Positions 44,742-54,293 of a stretch of 64,000 nt of DNA are shown here, in pieces. The DNA lies in assembly GCF_900172335.1 (NCBI RefSeq), contig NZ_FWFX01000002.1:372001-436000 (forward strand), given 5' to 3'. Under the pieces are notes generated by a model. It did no database searches. It had not been told where the DNA came from and worked only from the letters and a program-made list of their open reading frames with translations. Both the position numbers and the translations under genes were made by a program. The DNA comes from Roseovarius albus (GTDB taxonomy: Bacteria > Pseudomonadota > Alphaproteobacteria > Rhodobacterales > Rhodobacteraceae). Position 1 is the first letter of the stretch; each line of letters opens with the position of its first letter.

Positions 44742-45608
44742 TTAAGCGACGTGGCGGAGAGCTTGCTGTGTTTTCAGGCCCAATGCGAGACAGATATTGC
44801 GCGTCAGTTCTGGGCGATTGAGGGTATAGAAGTGCAGTTGCTCCACACCGCCTTCGATCAGATCAGTGCATAGCTCGGTTGCGACCGAAGTGGCCAGAAG
44901 CTGTTCGCGATCATCACGCAACGCCTTGTCGAACGCTTGATCCAGCCAGTCCGGGATTGACGCGCCGCATCTTTGCGAAAAGGCACGGGCGTTTTTCCAG
45001 TTCTCAATCGGCAGAATGCCCGGAAGGATTGGCACAGTGATCCCGGCTTTGTCGCAAGCATCACGGAAGCGAAAGAACACGTCTGCTTCAAAGAAAAACT
45101 GGGTAATGATTTCCGATGCCCCGGCATCGATTTTGCGTTTGAGCCAGTCAATGTCGGCAGCCTGATTGGCGGCTTCAGGGTGCACCTCGGGGTAGGCGCC
45201 GACGCGGATCTTGAAGTTGCCGGTGCGGGCCAGCGCGTCAACCAACTCGCAACTGTTGGCAAAGCCATCTTTGCGCGCCTGGAACGGGCCAGTGCCCGCG
45301 GGTGGATCGCCACGCAGAGCTGTGATTTCTGTCACTCCTTCGCGGGCAAACTGCTTGGCAATCTCAAGTGTTTCTTCGCGGGAGGCATCGACACAAGTGA
45401 GATGTGCAGCAACGTTCAGGTCTGTGGTGTTGTGCAAAGCGCTGACGGTTTCCTGCGTCAATTTGCGGGTGGTTCCGCCGGCGCCATAGGTGACCGACAC
45501 GAAGTCGGGTGAGAATGGAGCCAGAGCCATCGCCGTATCCCACAAGCGAAAAGAAGCCTCGAGCGAGCGAGGCGGGAAAAATTCGAACGAGATCTTAGGG
45601 GTCGTCAT
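44742..45608 (-). CDS. metF: Methylenetetrahydrofolate reductase
   Basis: 288 residues. K-I-S-F-E-F-F-P-P-R at the N-terminus, V-T-Y-G-A-G-G-T-T-R, A-L-R-G-D-P-P, and I-T-Q-F-F-F are the MetF landmarks; FAD-dependent reduction supplies 5-methyl-THF for methionine synthesis. Start at 45608 puts the conserved F-E-F-F-P-P near residue 6. Divergent from the MetR-like regulator, with an inverted repeat between them. Confidence 0.95.
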   Translation of the reverse strand: MTTPKISFEFFPPRSLEASFRLWDTAMALAPFSPDFVSVTYGAGGTTRKLTQETVSALHNTTDLNVAAHLTCVDASREETLEIAKQFAREGVTEITALRGDPPAGTGPFQARKDGFANSCELVDALARTGNFKIRVGAYPEVHPEAANQAADIDWLKRKIDAGASEIITQFFFEADVFFRFRDACDKAGITVPILPGILPIENWKNARAFSQRCGASIPDWLDQAFDKALRDDREQLLATSVATELCTDLIEGGVEQLHFYTLNRPELTRNICLALGLKTQQALRHVA

Positions 45609-45656
45609 TTGTCTTATCCTGCTTGAGATTGGCGATGTGCCTCTTGTTGCAGGCGA

Positions 45657-45676
45657 TGAAGTGTGAGACAACTTCA
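45657..45676. promoter_or_regulatory. Candidate MetR operator between metF and metR
   Basis: TGAAGT-N8-ACTTCA is a perfect 6-bp dyad (45657-45662 and 45671-45676). It has the TGAA ... TTCA ends of MetR boxes, though with a longer spacer than the enterobacterial consensus. It lies 49 bases from the metF start and 34 from the regulator start. Confidence 0.55.
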
Positions 45677-45709
45677 TAATATTCACAATCTAAATGAAGA
45701 TATCTAATA

Positions 45710-46615
45710 ATGCATATCGAGTTTCGGCATCTCAAAACCATTCGTGCCATCCATCAGGCCGGTGGGTTGGCGCGTGCGGCTGATCAGATGCACATCACCC
45801 AGTCCGCCTTGAGCCACCAGATTAAAGGCCTGGAGGATCAGGCCGGGGTGGAATTATTTGTGCGCCGGTCCAAACCGCTTAAGTTATCAGCCGCAGGTCT
45901 GCGCCTGCTGCGTCTTGCTGAAAAGATCCTGCCCGAAGTGGAAGCGATGGAGGCGGAGTTTTCGGGCTTACGCGAGGGCAGCACCGGGCGGATGCACATT
46001 GCGATTGAATGTCATGCATGTTTCGAGTGGCTGTTTCCGGTGTTGGAAGAGTTCCGCAAGTCCTGGGGTGATGTGGATGTAGATATCCGCCCCGGTTTGG
46101 CGTTTGATGCGTTGCCTGCCTTGCAAAAGGAAGAGGTGGATCTGGTGGTCTCCTCTGATCCCGAAGATCTGCCGGGGGTAATTTTCAAGCCTTTGTTTGA
46201 TTACGAGCCGGTGTTCGTGGCGGCGGGACAGCATCCGCTGGCGCAAAAGGAATTCGTGGTCGCTGAGGATTTTCGCAACGAGACGCTGATCACCTATCCG
46301 GTGGACCGGGCGCGGCTGGATGTGTTTACACAATTGTTGAGTCCGGCCAAAGTGGAGCCGCGCGCAGTGCGGCAGGTGGAACTGACGGCGGTCATTTTGC
46401 TACTGGTGGCGTCCAATCGCGGGGTGGCGGTTCTGCCGGATTGGGTGGTGCGAGAGCTGCGCAAGAGCGATGACTATGTCACCCGGCCGATTACGGAGAA
46501 GGGGGTGACGCGTCGATTGTATGCGGCCATCCGCGAAGAAGACGCGCACAAGCCATTTATGGCGCACCTGCTGAAACTGGCACGAGACATTCCGGTGAAG
46601 ATGCAAAGAGGATGA
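45710..46615 (+). CDS. metR: LysR family regulator, MetR-like
   Basis: 301 residues. N-terminal HTH (A-A-D-Q-M-H-I-T-Q-S-A-L-S-H-Q-I) and the effector-domain segment I-E-C-H-A-C-F-E-W-L-F-P, which is characteristic of MetR (homocysteine-responsive activator of methionine genes). Divergence from metF supports the assignment. The start ATG is 101 bases from the metF start. Confidence 0.85.
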   Translation: MHIEFRHLKTIRAIHQAGGLARAADQMHITQSALSHQIKGLEDQAGVELFVRRSKPLKLSAAGLRLLRLAEKILPEVEAMEAEFSGLREGSTGRMHIAIECHACFEWLFPVLEEFRKSWGDVDVDIRPGLAFDALPALQKEEVDLVVSSDPEDLPGVIFKPLFDYEPVFVAAGQHPLAQKEFVVAEDFRNETLITYPVDRARLDVFTQLLSPAKVEPRAVRQVELTAVILLLVASNRGVAVLPDWVVRELRKSDDYVTRPITEKGVTRRLYAAIREEDAHKPFMAHLLKLARDIPVKMQRG

Positions 46616-46635
46616 CGTAAAGTTCAGGGGGAGCT

Positions 46636-47001
46636 ATGCAGTTTTACAAGTTGTATTCCGACGTCGATGGGGAAAGCCACTGGGAGGATGTTGCTGTTTA
46701 TTTGGAAGAAAAAACCTTTGCGCCACCGGCCAATGCGATTGAGGTCTCAGAATCCGAGCCGGTCAAGCAGTTCTTGTTTCTCAGGTTAAAAGCTGGATGG
46801 GATGAGCCTATCCATCCAACGCCGGTTGCCCAGAAATTGATCTGCTTGGCGGGTGCCGTTCGCGTCACGGCCAGTGATGGCGAATACCGGGATATCAAAA
46901 AGGGCGATGTTTGGCATATGGAAGACAAGACCGGAAAAGGACATCACACCAAAGTCACGAGTGACGATGATTTTGAGGCTGTTATCATTCAATATGAGTG
47001 A
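46636..47001 (+). CDS. Small cupin domain protein
   Basis: 121 residues. A single cupin barrel is suggested by H-P-T-P-V-A-Q-K-L-I-C-L-A-G-A-V-R-V and G-D-V-W-H-M-E-D-K-T-G-K-G-H-H-T-K-V. One His comes early and two or three late, which could hold a metal. Cytoplasmic, no signal peptide. AGGGGGA precedes the ATG. It follows the metR gene by 20 bases, but its role is unknown. Confidence 0.7.
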   Translation: MQFYKLYSDVDGESHWEDVAVYLEEKTFAPPANAIEVSESEPVKQFLFLRLKAGWDEPIHPTPVAQKLICLAGAVRVTASDGEYRDIKKGDVWHMEDKTGKGHHTKVTSDDDFEAVIIQYE

Positions 47002-47131
47002 GGGATGACTTTGGGCGCCGCGAACTTCTGCTCATTTTCAGAATATCGAGACATGCTTGGATGCTGACAGGCCTTGCGCTTGGGAGCTGTAGGTATTGTT
47101 ATGACGAACCAAACCACAGGGGAAGTGCGCA

Positions 47132-48616
47132 ATGACTTATGTGCTGGCAATCGATCAGGGAACAACCTCGAGCCGGGCGATTGTGTTTGATCAGGCGTTG
47201 AAGCCTGTTGCCAGTGCGCAGGAGGAGTTTGCGCAGCATTTCCCGCAATCGGGCTGGGTAGAACATGACCCGGCAGACATCTGGGCGACGGTTTGCCGGA
47301 CCTGTCAGGCTGCAGTGGAAAAGGCCGGCATTGCGGGGTCCGAGATTGCCGGGGTCGGGATCACCAACCAACGTGAAACCACGGTGTTGTGGGATCGGGA
47401 CACCGGCGAGCCGGTGCACAATGCGATTGTCTGGCAGGATCGGCGCACAGCGGACCTATGTCATGCTTTGCGTGAGGCTGGACACGAGGAGATGATCAGC
47501 CGTGCCACGGGCTTGTTGCTGGATCCGTATTTCTCGGGCACAAAGATCAAGTGGATTTTGGACAATCTCGAGGGCGCGCGGGCCAAGGCCGAGGCGGGAC
47601 AGCTGCTGTTTGGCACCATCGATTGTTATCTGATCTGGAAGCTGACCGGTGGGGCGGTGCACGCCACCGACGCCACCAATGCAGCGCGCACGTTGGTTTA
47701 TGACATTCGCAAAGGGGAGTGGAGCGCAGAGATCTGCGCTTTGCTGGATATCCCGATGACGATGTTGCCAGATGTGCGGGATTGCGCGGGTGATTTTGGC
47801 GCGGTTCAGGCCGATCTGCTGGGCGCGGAAGTACCAATTCTTGGTGTTGCAGGCGACCAACAGGCGGCAACGATCGGGCAGGCCTGTTTCCAGCCGGGCA
47901 TGATGAAGTCGACCTATGGCACTGGGTGTTTCGCGTTGTTGAACACAGGTGATGTACCCGTGGCCTCCAAAAATCGGTTGCTCACCACAATCGCCTATCA
48001 ATTGGACGGCAAGCCGACCTATGCGCTGGAAGGATCGATTTTCATTGCCGGTGCTGTGGTGCAATGGCTGCGCGATGGGCTGCAGATCATAGAAAGTGCC
48101 GGAGAAACACAAGCGTTGGCTGAGATAGCGGACCCGCATCAAAACGTGGTCATTGTGCCAGCATTTACCGGATTAGGCGCACCTTATTGGAATGCACACT
48201 GCCGGGGGGCGGTGTTTGGCCTGACGCGCAGTTCTGGCCCCGCCGAGGTGTCGCGCGCGGCGCTGGAAAGCGTTGGTTATCAGACACGCGACCTGCTGGA
48301 AGCGATGCGTGCGGATTGGGGCGGCGAAAGTGAATCCGTGCTTAGGGTTGATGGCGGTATGACTGCCTCTGATTGGGCAATGCAGTTTCTGGCTGACATC
48401 AACGGTGTGCCGGTGGACCGCCCGCCGGTTCTGGAAACCACGGCGCTGGGGGCGGCGTGGCTGGCAGGGATGCAGGCCGGGGTTTACCCCGAGCGGGAAG
48501 AGTTCGCTGCAAGCTGGGCCAAGGAACGGACGTTCACACCTGCGATGGACCAAGACACCCGCGATGCACGCTATGCGCAGTGGCAAAAGGCGGTGACAGC
48601 TGCGCAGGGGTTTTAA
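47132..48616 (+). CDS. glpK: Glycerol kinase
   Basis: 494 residues. N-terminal [11 protein letters not shown], the D-R-R-T-A region, S-G-T-K-I-K-W-I-L, and G-G-M-T-A-S-D-W are FGGY-type glycerol kinase landmarks. It phosphorylates glycerol to sn-glycerol-3-phosphate. No glpD, glpF or glycerol ABC transporter is adjacent; instead a glycosyltransferase starts 3 bases after its stop, so the pair is co-transcribed. Confidence 0.95.
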   Translation: MTYVLAIDQGTTSSRAIVFDQALKPVASAQEEFAQHFPQSGWVEHDPADIWATVCRTCQAAVEKAGIAGSEIAGVGITNQRETTVLWDRDTGEPVHNAIVWQDRRTADLCHALREAGHEEMISRATGLLLDPYFSGTKIKWILDNLEGARAKAEAGQLLFGTIDCYLIWKLTGGAVHATDATNAARTLVYDIRKGEWSAEICALLDIPMTMLPDVRDCAGDFGAVQADLLGAEVPILGVAGDQQAATIGQACFQPGMMKSTYGTGCFALLNTGDVPVASKNRLLTTIAYQLDGKPTYALEGSIFIAGAVVQWLRDGLQIIESAGETQALAEIADPHQNVVIVPAFTGLGAPYWNAHCRGAVFGLTRSSGPAEVSRAALESVGYQTRDLLEAMRADWGGESESVLRVDGGMTASDWAMQFLADINGVPVDRPPVLETTALGAAWLAGMQAGVYPEREEFAASWAKERTFTPAMDQDTRDARYAQWQKAVTAAQGF

Positions 48617-48619
48617 GGT

Positions 48620-49741
48620 ATGAGCGATCTGATCTCGGTCATTGTTCCGGCGCGTAACGAAGCCGCGACCATCGTGCGTGTTGTGGAAACGCTGCATGAC
48701 ATGCTCTGGGTTGATGAGATTGTTGTCATCGACAACGGCTCCGACGATGGCACCGGGGATCTGGCCCTGCAAGCCGGGGCGACAGTGGTGTTTGAACCAA
48801 CGCCGGGCATGGGCGAGGCGGTGCGTGCGGGGCTGAAAGCGGCGCGCAATGATTGGGTGATGAAACTGGACGCTGATCTGGACAAGTTCCAGACCGCGCT
48901 TTTTGCCCGCATGGCCAAGGCGCGGGCACCGGGCATTGGGCTGGTCAAAGGCGCGTGGAATGACCCGCGTGACAATATGCCGATGACGCGCCTGCTGGTG
49001 GGCCCGGCGATCCGGCAGTTGTTTCCGCAGATGCCGGATCTGCGTGCGCCCAACACGGGCATCTATCTGGCCAATCGCAGCCTGATCGCGCATCAGGAAA
49101 TCGTCGGCAATTACGCCGCCGATCTGGATGTAATGGTGCGGGTGCATGCGGCAGGGGCCGGGATTGCTGAGGTCGATATCGGACGGCTTGAAAACAACCC
49201 GCGTGATGTCGGGCATTACAACACGATGGCCGAGACGATTTTGGCGTTTTTTCTGCAGCTGCAAGAGCGCAATATCGGGGAGGAGTTGGCAGTGTTTGCT
49301 GATACCGGGCTTCAGGTAGCAAATTATTGCCTCAGCTGGGTCGCGGCTCATGCCCGCGCCGGAGGGAGGGTGAACCTCTACCTTGGGGTCGAGGATCGGG
49401 CTGTAGGCGTTATGCGGAATCTGTTGAGGGAATATCCGACCGTACGGTTTCATTCGTTGAGCAAAGGTGCAAAGGCGCAAGATCCCGGGGTAGGGTCAAT
49501 GCAGCGCATCATTGCACCCTATGGAGAAAGCCCTGCGTCTAAACTGGCTGTGGCCTATGCCCGTGATCAGCACGCTGATGTGTTGAGCATGCCCTGTCAG
49601 CAGCAAGGCTTTGCCGCGAATTTCGGGGTGGCCCGCGTAGAGGGGCAAAGAATCAAAGCCCGTGCGTTAGACGAATTGGGGTTGAAGGCGGCTGAACAAC
49701 AAGCAGCAGAGCGCGAGGTCTTTCAGATCCTCGCGCAATGA
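48620..49741 (+). CDS. GT2-type glycosyltransferase with an extra C-terminal domain
   Basis: 373 residues. Residues 1-220 are a GT-A fold: V-I-V-P-A-R-N-E-A-A-T-I, D-N-G-S-D-D-G-T (38-45), and the D-A-D metal motif at 84-86 (K-L-D-A-D-L-D-K-F). The sugar donor and acceptor are unknown. Residues about 225-373 form an additional domain with N-L-Y-L-G-V-E-D-R-A-V-G-V-M-R and P-Y-G-E-S-P-A-S-K-L-A-V-A-Y-A-R that I do not recognise. No membrane segments. Tight coupling to glpK (3-base gap) hints at glycerol or glycerol phosphate as part of the substrate, which is inference. Confidence 0.8.
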   Translation: MSDLISVIVPARNEAATIVRVVETLHDMLWVDEIVVIDNGSDDGTGDLALQAGATVVFEPTPGMGEAVRAGLKAARNDWVMKLDADLDKFQTALFARMAKARAPGIGLVKGAWNDPRDNMPMTRLLVGPAIRQLFPQMPDLRAPNTGIYLANRSLIAHQEIVGNYAADLDVMVRVHAAGAGIAEVDIGRLENNPRDVGHYNTMAETILAFFLQLQERNIGEELAVFADTGLQVANYCLSWVAAHARAGGRVNLYLGVEDRAVGVMRNLLREYPTVRFHSLSKGAKAQDPGVGSMQRIIAPYGESPASKLAVAYARDQHADVLSMPCQQQGFAANFGVARVEGQRIKARALDELGLKAAEQQAAEREVFQILAQ

Positions 49742-49870
49742 GGTGCTGTGTTTGAGAAGGCGTAATTCGTATTAAAAACAGTATCTAAGTTAAATTTGGT
49801 GAAAGAAAACCTGCTTGCGAGGCAAATGCAGCGCGGGTCGCAGCTTTGTGAGTAAAAAATTAGTTGGATA

Positions 49871-49886
49871 TTGGATACAAAATAAC
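49871..49886. promoter_or_regulatory. Candidate GntR operator before the hydroxyproline operon
   Basis: TTGGATACAAAATAAC contains the GGATACAA half-site shared with the sites at 54255-54264 and 55019-55033. It lies about 100 bases upstream of the first cluster gene, in a 243-base gap that otherwise shows no gene. Confidence 0.5.
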
Positions 49887-49984
49887 GTAACAACGTTTTA
49901 AGAGCATTTCGTCTGGTCATTTGCGACCTTTTTCTGGCGAAGGCTAGCATCATAAAGTTAAACTCTGGACCGAAGAGAGATACC

Positions 49985-50944
49985 ATGACTGACAACGTTT
50001 TCACCGGTACGATGCCGGCCCTGATGACCCCCTGTAAAGCAGACCGGACACCGGATTTTGACGCGCTTGTGAAAAAGGGCAAAGAGATGATCGCCGCGGG
50101 CATGTCCGCCGTGGTTTATTGCGGCTCGATGGGTGACTGGCCGCTGCTAAGCGATGCCGAGCGTATGGAAGGTGTGGAGCGTTTGGTTGATGCGGGCCTG
50201 CCTGTGGTTGTTGGCACCGGTGCGATCAACTCCAAATCTGCCGTGGCACTGGCAGCGCATGCGCAAAAGGTGGGTGCAGTGGGCCTGATGGTGATCCCGC
50301 GCGTCCTGTCGCGTGGTACGTCGATGGCCGCGCAAAAGAATCACTTCAAGGCGATCTTGTCTGCCGCACCTGATGTGCCCGCGATTATCTACAACAGTCC
50401 GGTCTACGGTTTTGCGACAAAGGCTGACTTGTTCTTTGCCCTGCGCGCCGAGCATCCGAATCTAATTGGTTTTAAAGAGTTCGGCGGCAAGGATGACCTG
50501 CGCTATGCGGCTGAGCAGATCACTAGCCAGGATGACGATGTCACGCTGATGGTTGGTGTCGATACCGAGGTGTACCACGGCTTTGTTAACTGTGGTGCAA
50601 CCGGCTCGATCACCGGTATTGGCACTGCCCTGCCAACAGAGGCGCTGCTGCTGGCGGCTCTTTCCAAGAAAGCTGCTGAAGGTAATGCTGAGGCCCGCAA
50701 ACGCGCGCTGGAACTGGAAGAGGCGTTTGGCGTTCTGGCCAGCTTTGATGAGGGCACCGATCTGGTTCTCTACTACAAGCATCTGTTGGTTCTGAACGGC
50801 GAGGAAGAGTACCGCCTGCAATTTAATGAGACCGACGAGTTGAGCGCTGCGCAACGCAACTATTGCGAACAGCAATATGCGCTGTTTAATGCGTGGTTCG
50901 CTGATTGGTCCAAACAAGGCGGGATCATCGCTGAATGCATGTGA
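49985..50944 (+). CDS. DHDPS family enzyme, probable 1-pyrroline-4-hydroxy-2-carboxylate deaminase
   Basis: 319 residues. Schiff-base lysine in I-G-F-K-E-F-G-G (K164) and catalytic Tyr in I-I-Y-N-S-P (Y136). In hydroxyproline pathways this family (HypD) converts pyrroline-4-hydroxy-2-carboxylate to alpha-ketoglutarate semialdehyde and ammonia. The assignment comes from the family plus the neighbours, as DHDPS-family activity is not told by sequence alone. It overlaps the next gene by 10 bases. Confidence 0.85.
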   Translation: MTDNVFTGTMPALMTPCKADRTPDFDALVKKGKEMIAAGMSAVVYCGSMGDWPLLSDAERMEGVERLVDAGLPVVVGTGAINSKSAVALAAHAQKVGAVGLMVIPRVLSRGTSMAAQKNHFKAILSAAPDVPAIIYNSPVYGFATKADLFFALRAEHPNLIGFKEFGGKDDLRYAAEQITSQDDDVTLMVGVDTEVYHGFVNCGATGSITGIGTALPTEALLLAALSKKAAEGNAEARKRALELEEAFGVLASFDEGTDLVLYYKHLLVLNGEEEYRLQFNETDELSAAQRNYCEQQYALFNAWFADWSKQGGIIAECM

Positions 50945-51867
50945 TCAACAGCCATACCGGCGGGATGCCCACGCGGGTGATCCTTGACGGCAGCCCGGAT
51001 CTTGGATCCGGGCCTTTGGCCGAACGGGCAAGGTGTTTGGCCGCGGACCACAAGGTGTTCTATAAATCGATCCTGCTGGAGCCACGCGGCCAACCCGGAA
51101 TGGTCGGGGCCTTGCTGGTAGAGCCAGTTGACCCGGACTGTGTGACCGGGGTGATCTATTTTGACGCCGATGCGGTGTTGGGCATGTGCGGGCATGGCAC
51201 CATCGGGTTGGCGGTGACGCTGGCCGAATTGGGGCTCATCGATGTGGGCACGCATAAGATCGAAACACCGGCAGGTGAGGTGACGATTGCCCTGCAGGAT
51301 GCCAATACGGTTACAGTGACGAATATCGAAAGCCGCCGGGTGGCCCCCGCGGTCTCGGTTGAAGTTGAGGGCTATGGCACCGTGACCGGGGATGTGGCCT
51401 ATGGTGGCAACTGGTTCTTTATCGTCGATCCCAGTCCGATCCCGGTGACCACGGGCAATATCGCCAAGATGACTGCCATGACCATTGCGATCCGCGAAGC
51501 CTGCATTGCGCAGGGTGTGGGCGGTGAGCAGGGTGAACCGATCGATCACGTGATTTTTCAGGGGGCGGCGGGAGCGGGCGGCGTGCATAGCCGCAACTTT
51601 GTTCTGTGCCCTGATGACACCTATGATCGTTCGCCCTGTGGGACCGGCAGTTCGGCACGACTGGCCTGTTTGGCGGCGGCGGGAACACTGGCCCCCGGTG
51701 TGGAAATTATCCAGAAAAGCGTGATCGGCAGCCCGTATCGCCTGTCCTATCAGCCGGGGCCAAATGGCGGGGTCATCCCCTCGCTGACCGGTCAGGCCCA
51801 TATTATGGGCGAAAGCACATTGCGCTTCGCCGAGGGTGATCCGTTTAAGGGCGGGATTTACCTCTGA
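50935..51867 (+). CDS. 4-hydroxyproline 2-epimerase (proline racemase family)
   Basis: 310 residues. Both catalytic cysteines are present: M-C-G-H-G-T-I (C85) and S-P-C-G-T-G-S-S-A (C235), the Cys/Cys pair of proline racemases and 4-hydroxyproline epimerases. The operon context favours epimerisation of trans-4-hydroxy-L-proline to cis-4-hydroxy-D-proline. Starts inside the last codons of the DHDPS-family gene. Confidence 0.88.
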   Translation: MHVINSHTGGMPTRVILDGSPDLGSGPLAERARCLAADHKVFYKSILLEPRGQPGMVGALLVEPVDPDCVTGVIYFDADAVLGMCGHGTIGLAVTLAELGLIDVGTHKIETPAGEVTIALQDANTVTVTNIESRRVAPAVSVEVEGYGTVTGDVAYGGNWFFIVDPSPIPVTTGNIAKMTAMTIAIREACIAQGVGGEQGEPIDHVIFQGAAGAGGVHSRNFVLCPDDTYDRSPCGTGSSARLACLAAAGTLAPGVEIIQKSVIGSPYRLSYQPGPNGGVIPSLTGQAHIMGESTLRFAEGDPFKGGIYL

Positions 51868-51933
51868 TATTCTCGGACGGGCGCGGTGGTGCCCGCCTGA
51901 AACACGATTCAGTTCTATTTGAGCGAGGCCGAA

Positions 51934-53172
51934 ATGGCGCAAGATGTCATTGTGATCGGAGCCGGGGTGGTTGGCGTCAGCGTCGCGCTGGAGCTGATCC
52001 GGCAAGGCCTTTCTGTCCGGGTGATTGACCGCGAGGGTGTGGCGGCGCAGGCCTCAATGGGTAATGCAGGGGCCTTTGCCTTTACCGATATCGTGCCGCT
52101 GGCCACGCCGGGCATCATGCGCAAGGCTCCCAGGTGGTTGCTGGACCCCTTGGGGCCGTTGTCGGTGCCTCCCCGCTATGCGCTCAAGATCGCACCGTGG
52201 ATGCTGCAGTTCTGGCGGGCGAGCTGGCGGGATCGGTACGAGCATTCATTGAAGGCTCAAACCACGCTGAATGGACTGGCGCGGGAAGCGTTGGGACGGC
52301 AGATTGCGGCGACTGATGGCGAACGTCTCATCCGGCGCGAGGGGCAGATGCAGCTCTTTGAAGGCGAACGCGAGTTTCAGGCCAGTCAAGAGGCTTGGGA
52401 TCTGCGCCGCGCGCATGGCATCGAGTTTGAGCTGCTCGAAAATGCAGGAGCCATTGCGGAGATCCAGCCGGGCATCGATCCGCGTTTTACCCATGCCGGA
52501 TATACGCCGCAGTGGATGAATACAGTGGACCCGAAAACCTGGGTCGAACACTTAGCGCAGGCCTTTGTGACGCAGGGTGGGGTGATTGAGACAGGCGATG
52601 TGTACGCGCTGGAGAACACTGCCGATGGTGTGAGTCTGAAGATCACTGATGGAGAGATCAACGCTCGCAAGGTCGTCGTGGCTTGCGGGGCGTGGTCTCA
52701 CCATCTGGCGCGCACTGTGGGCGATCGTATCCCGTTGGAGACCGAGCGTGGCTATAACACCACATTGCCAGCCGGGGCTTTTGATCTGCGCACGCATCTG
52801 ACCTTTGGCGGCCATGGGTTTGTGGTCAGCAAAATCAATGACGGCGTCCGGGTTGGTGGCGCGGTGGAGTTGGGTGGGCTCAAGTTGGCGCCCAATTACA
52901 AGCGTGCGGATATCCTGTTGAACAAGGCGGCGCAGTTCCTACCCGGGCTCAAGACCGAAGGCGGCAAACAATGGATGGGTTTCCGCCCGTCGATGCCGGA
53001 CAGCCTGCCGGTGATCGGGGCATCGGAACGCGCAGGCAATGTGATTTACGCCTTTGGTCATGGTCATTTGGGCTTGACCCAATCAGCGGCAACGGCAGAA
53101 CTGGTGGCATCGATTGTGAAAGATAAAGTGGCGTCAATTTCGATGACGCCGTATGCTCCAACCCGTTTCTGA
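51934..53172 (+). CDS. FAD-dependent oxidoreductase, probable D-hydroxyproline dehydrogenase
   Basis: 412 residues of the DAO/GOX family. V-I-V-I-G-A-G-V-V-G-V-S (FAD, near residues 5-16) and the C-terminal M-G-F-R-P-S-M-P-D-S-L-P-V-I-G are family landmarks. D-amino-acid dehydrogenase DadA-like proteins in this position oxidise cis-4-hydroxy-D-proline to the pyrroline. The ATG at 51934 gives a normal FAD start; an in-frame TTG 15 bases upstream is the alternative. Between the two proline-racemase-family genes. Confidence 0.85.
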   Translation: MAQDVIVIGAGVVGVSVALELIRQGLSVRVIDREGVAAQASMGNAGAFAFTDIVPLATPGIMRKAPRWLLDPLGPLSVPPRYALKIAPWMLQFWRASWRDRYEHSLKAQTTLNGLAREALGRQIAATDGERLIRREGQMQLFEGEREFQASQEAWDLRRAHGIEFELLENAGAIAEIQPGIDPRFTHAGYTPQWMNTVDPKTWVEHLAQAFVTQGGVIETGDVYALENTADGVSLKITDGEINARKVVVACGAWSHHLARTVGDRIPLETERGYNTTLPAGAFDLRTHLTFGGHGFVVSKINDGVRVGGAVELGGLKLAPNYKRADILLNKAAQFLPGLKTEGGKQWMGFRPSMPDSLPVIGASERAGNVIYAFGHGHLGLTQSAATAELVASIVKDKVASISMTPYAPTRF

Positions 53173-53183
53173 AGGGATAGCCC

Positions 53184-54209
53184 ATGCGCAGTAGCAAGGT
53201 CGTTCATGTCATCTCGGCCCATGCCGAGGGTGAAGTGGGGGATGTCATCGTTGGTGGGGTCACACCGCCACCGGGAGAGACCCTGTGGGAGCAGCGTAGT
53301 TTCATTGCCAAGGATGAGACCTTGCGCAATTTTGTTCTGAATGAACCGCGTGGCGGGGTGTTTCGCCATGTGAACCTGCTGGTGCCGCCCAAGCATCCCG
53401 AGGCTGATGCCGCTTTTATCATCATGGAGCCGGAAGATACGCCGCCGATGTCGGGGTCTAACTCAATCTGCGTCTCAACCGTGGTGCTGGATGCCGGTCT
53501 GGTTGAAATGCAAGAGCCGGTGACCGAGATGCTGCTCGAGGCCCCCGGTGGGCTGGTCAAAGTGCGAGCCGAGTGCAAGGGCGGCAAGGCCGAGCGGATT
53601 TTTGTACAGAACCTGCCCAGCTTTGCCGACAAGATCGGCGTGCCACTGGAGGTACCGGGGCTTGGAACAATCACCGTTGATACCGCCTATGGCGGAGATA
53701 GTTTTGTGGTGGTGGATGCGGCATCTCTGGGCTTCGAGATCGTTGAATCCGAGGCCAAAGACATTGCCCGCCTGGGTGTGAACATCACCAATGCCGCGAA
53801 TGAGCAGCTTGGCTTTACCCATCCGGAAAACCCGGATTGGGATCATATTTCATTCTGTGCTTTTTGTGGCCCGTTGAGCGAAACCGAGACCGGCCTGACC
53901 GGCAAATCGGCTGTGGCCATTCAACCGGGCAAGGTGGATCGCTCGCCGACTGGCACGGCGGTGTCAGCACGGATGGCGCTGATGGCGGCCAAGAGACAGA
54001 TGCAGCAAGGCCAGACATTCGAGGCGGTGTCGATCATCGGGTCGCGTTTCACCGGACGGATCGTGGAAGAAGTACAGGTTGGAGGCTTTCCGGCCATCGT
54101 GCCTGAAATCAGCGGGCGTGGTTGGATCACTGGCACGCATCAACATATGCTGGACCCGTCTGACCCCTGGCCCGAGGGGTATCGCCTGAGCGACACTTGG
54201 GGCGCGTGA
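53184..54209 (+). CDS. Proline racemase superfamily protein with Ser/Thr catalytic pair
   Basis: 341 residues. The fold landmarks match the epimerase two genes upstream, but the first active-site position is M-S-G-S-N-S-I (S90, and the usual His is Asn) and the second is S-P-T-G-T-A-V-S-A (T256). Cys/Cys members racemise, Cys/Thr members dehydrate trans-3-hydroxy-L-proline, and Ser/Cys members epimerise. This Ser/Thr pair lacks both thiols, so a dehydratase or another reaction on a related substrate is likely, but unproven. It starts 11 bases after the FAD enzyme. Confidence 0.8.
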   Translation: MRSSKVVHVISAHAEGEVGDVIVGGVTPPPGETLWEQRSFIAKDETLRNFVLNEPRGGVFRHVNLLVPPKHPEADAAFIIMEPEDTPPMSGSNSICVSTVVLDAGLVEMQEPVTEMLLEAPGGLVKVRAECKGGKAERIFVQNLPSFADKIGVPLEVPGLGTITVDTAYGGDSFVVVDAASLGFEIVESEAKDIARLGVNITNAANEQLGFTHPENPDWDHISFCAFCGPLSETETGLTGKSAVAIQPGKVDRSPTGTAVSARMALMAAKRQMQQGQTFEAVSIIGSRFTGRIVEEVQVGGFPAIVPEISGRGWITGTHQHMLDPSDPWPEGYRLSDTWGA

Positions 54210-54254
54210 GGTGGAAATGCTGCCCCACTCAATGGCTTCCAATGTTTGGAGGCT

Positions 54255-54264
54255 TATTGTATCC
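54255..54264. promoter_or_regulatory. Candidate GntR operator before the regulator gene
   Basis: TATTGTATCC is the exact reverse complement of GGATACAATA, found at 55021-55030. It lies 30 bases before the GntR start, which would allow autoregulation. Confidence 0.45.
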
Positions 54265-54293
54265 CCAGCATCAACTTAGGCATGGGGTATGAT

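Noticed and set aside
48173-49480. A 435-codon open frame antisense to glpK and the glycosyltransferase gene
   Set aside because: Its composition is rich in Arg, His, Gln and Pro with no domain, and it mirrors two well-recognised genes; GC-rich codon use commonly leaves such antisense frames open.
50860-52005. A 381-codon antisense open frame across the hydroxyproline genes
   Set aside because: Opposite to clear enzyme genes, with His/Arg-rich low-complexity content and no recognisable motif.
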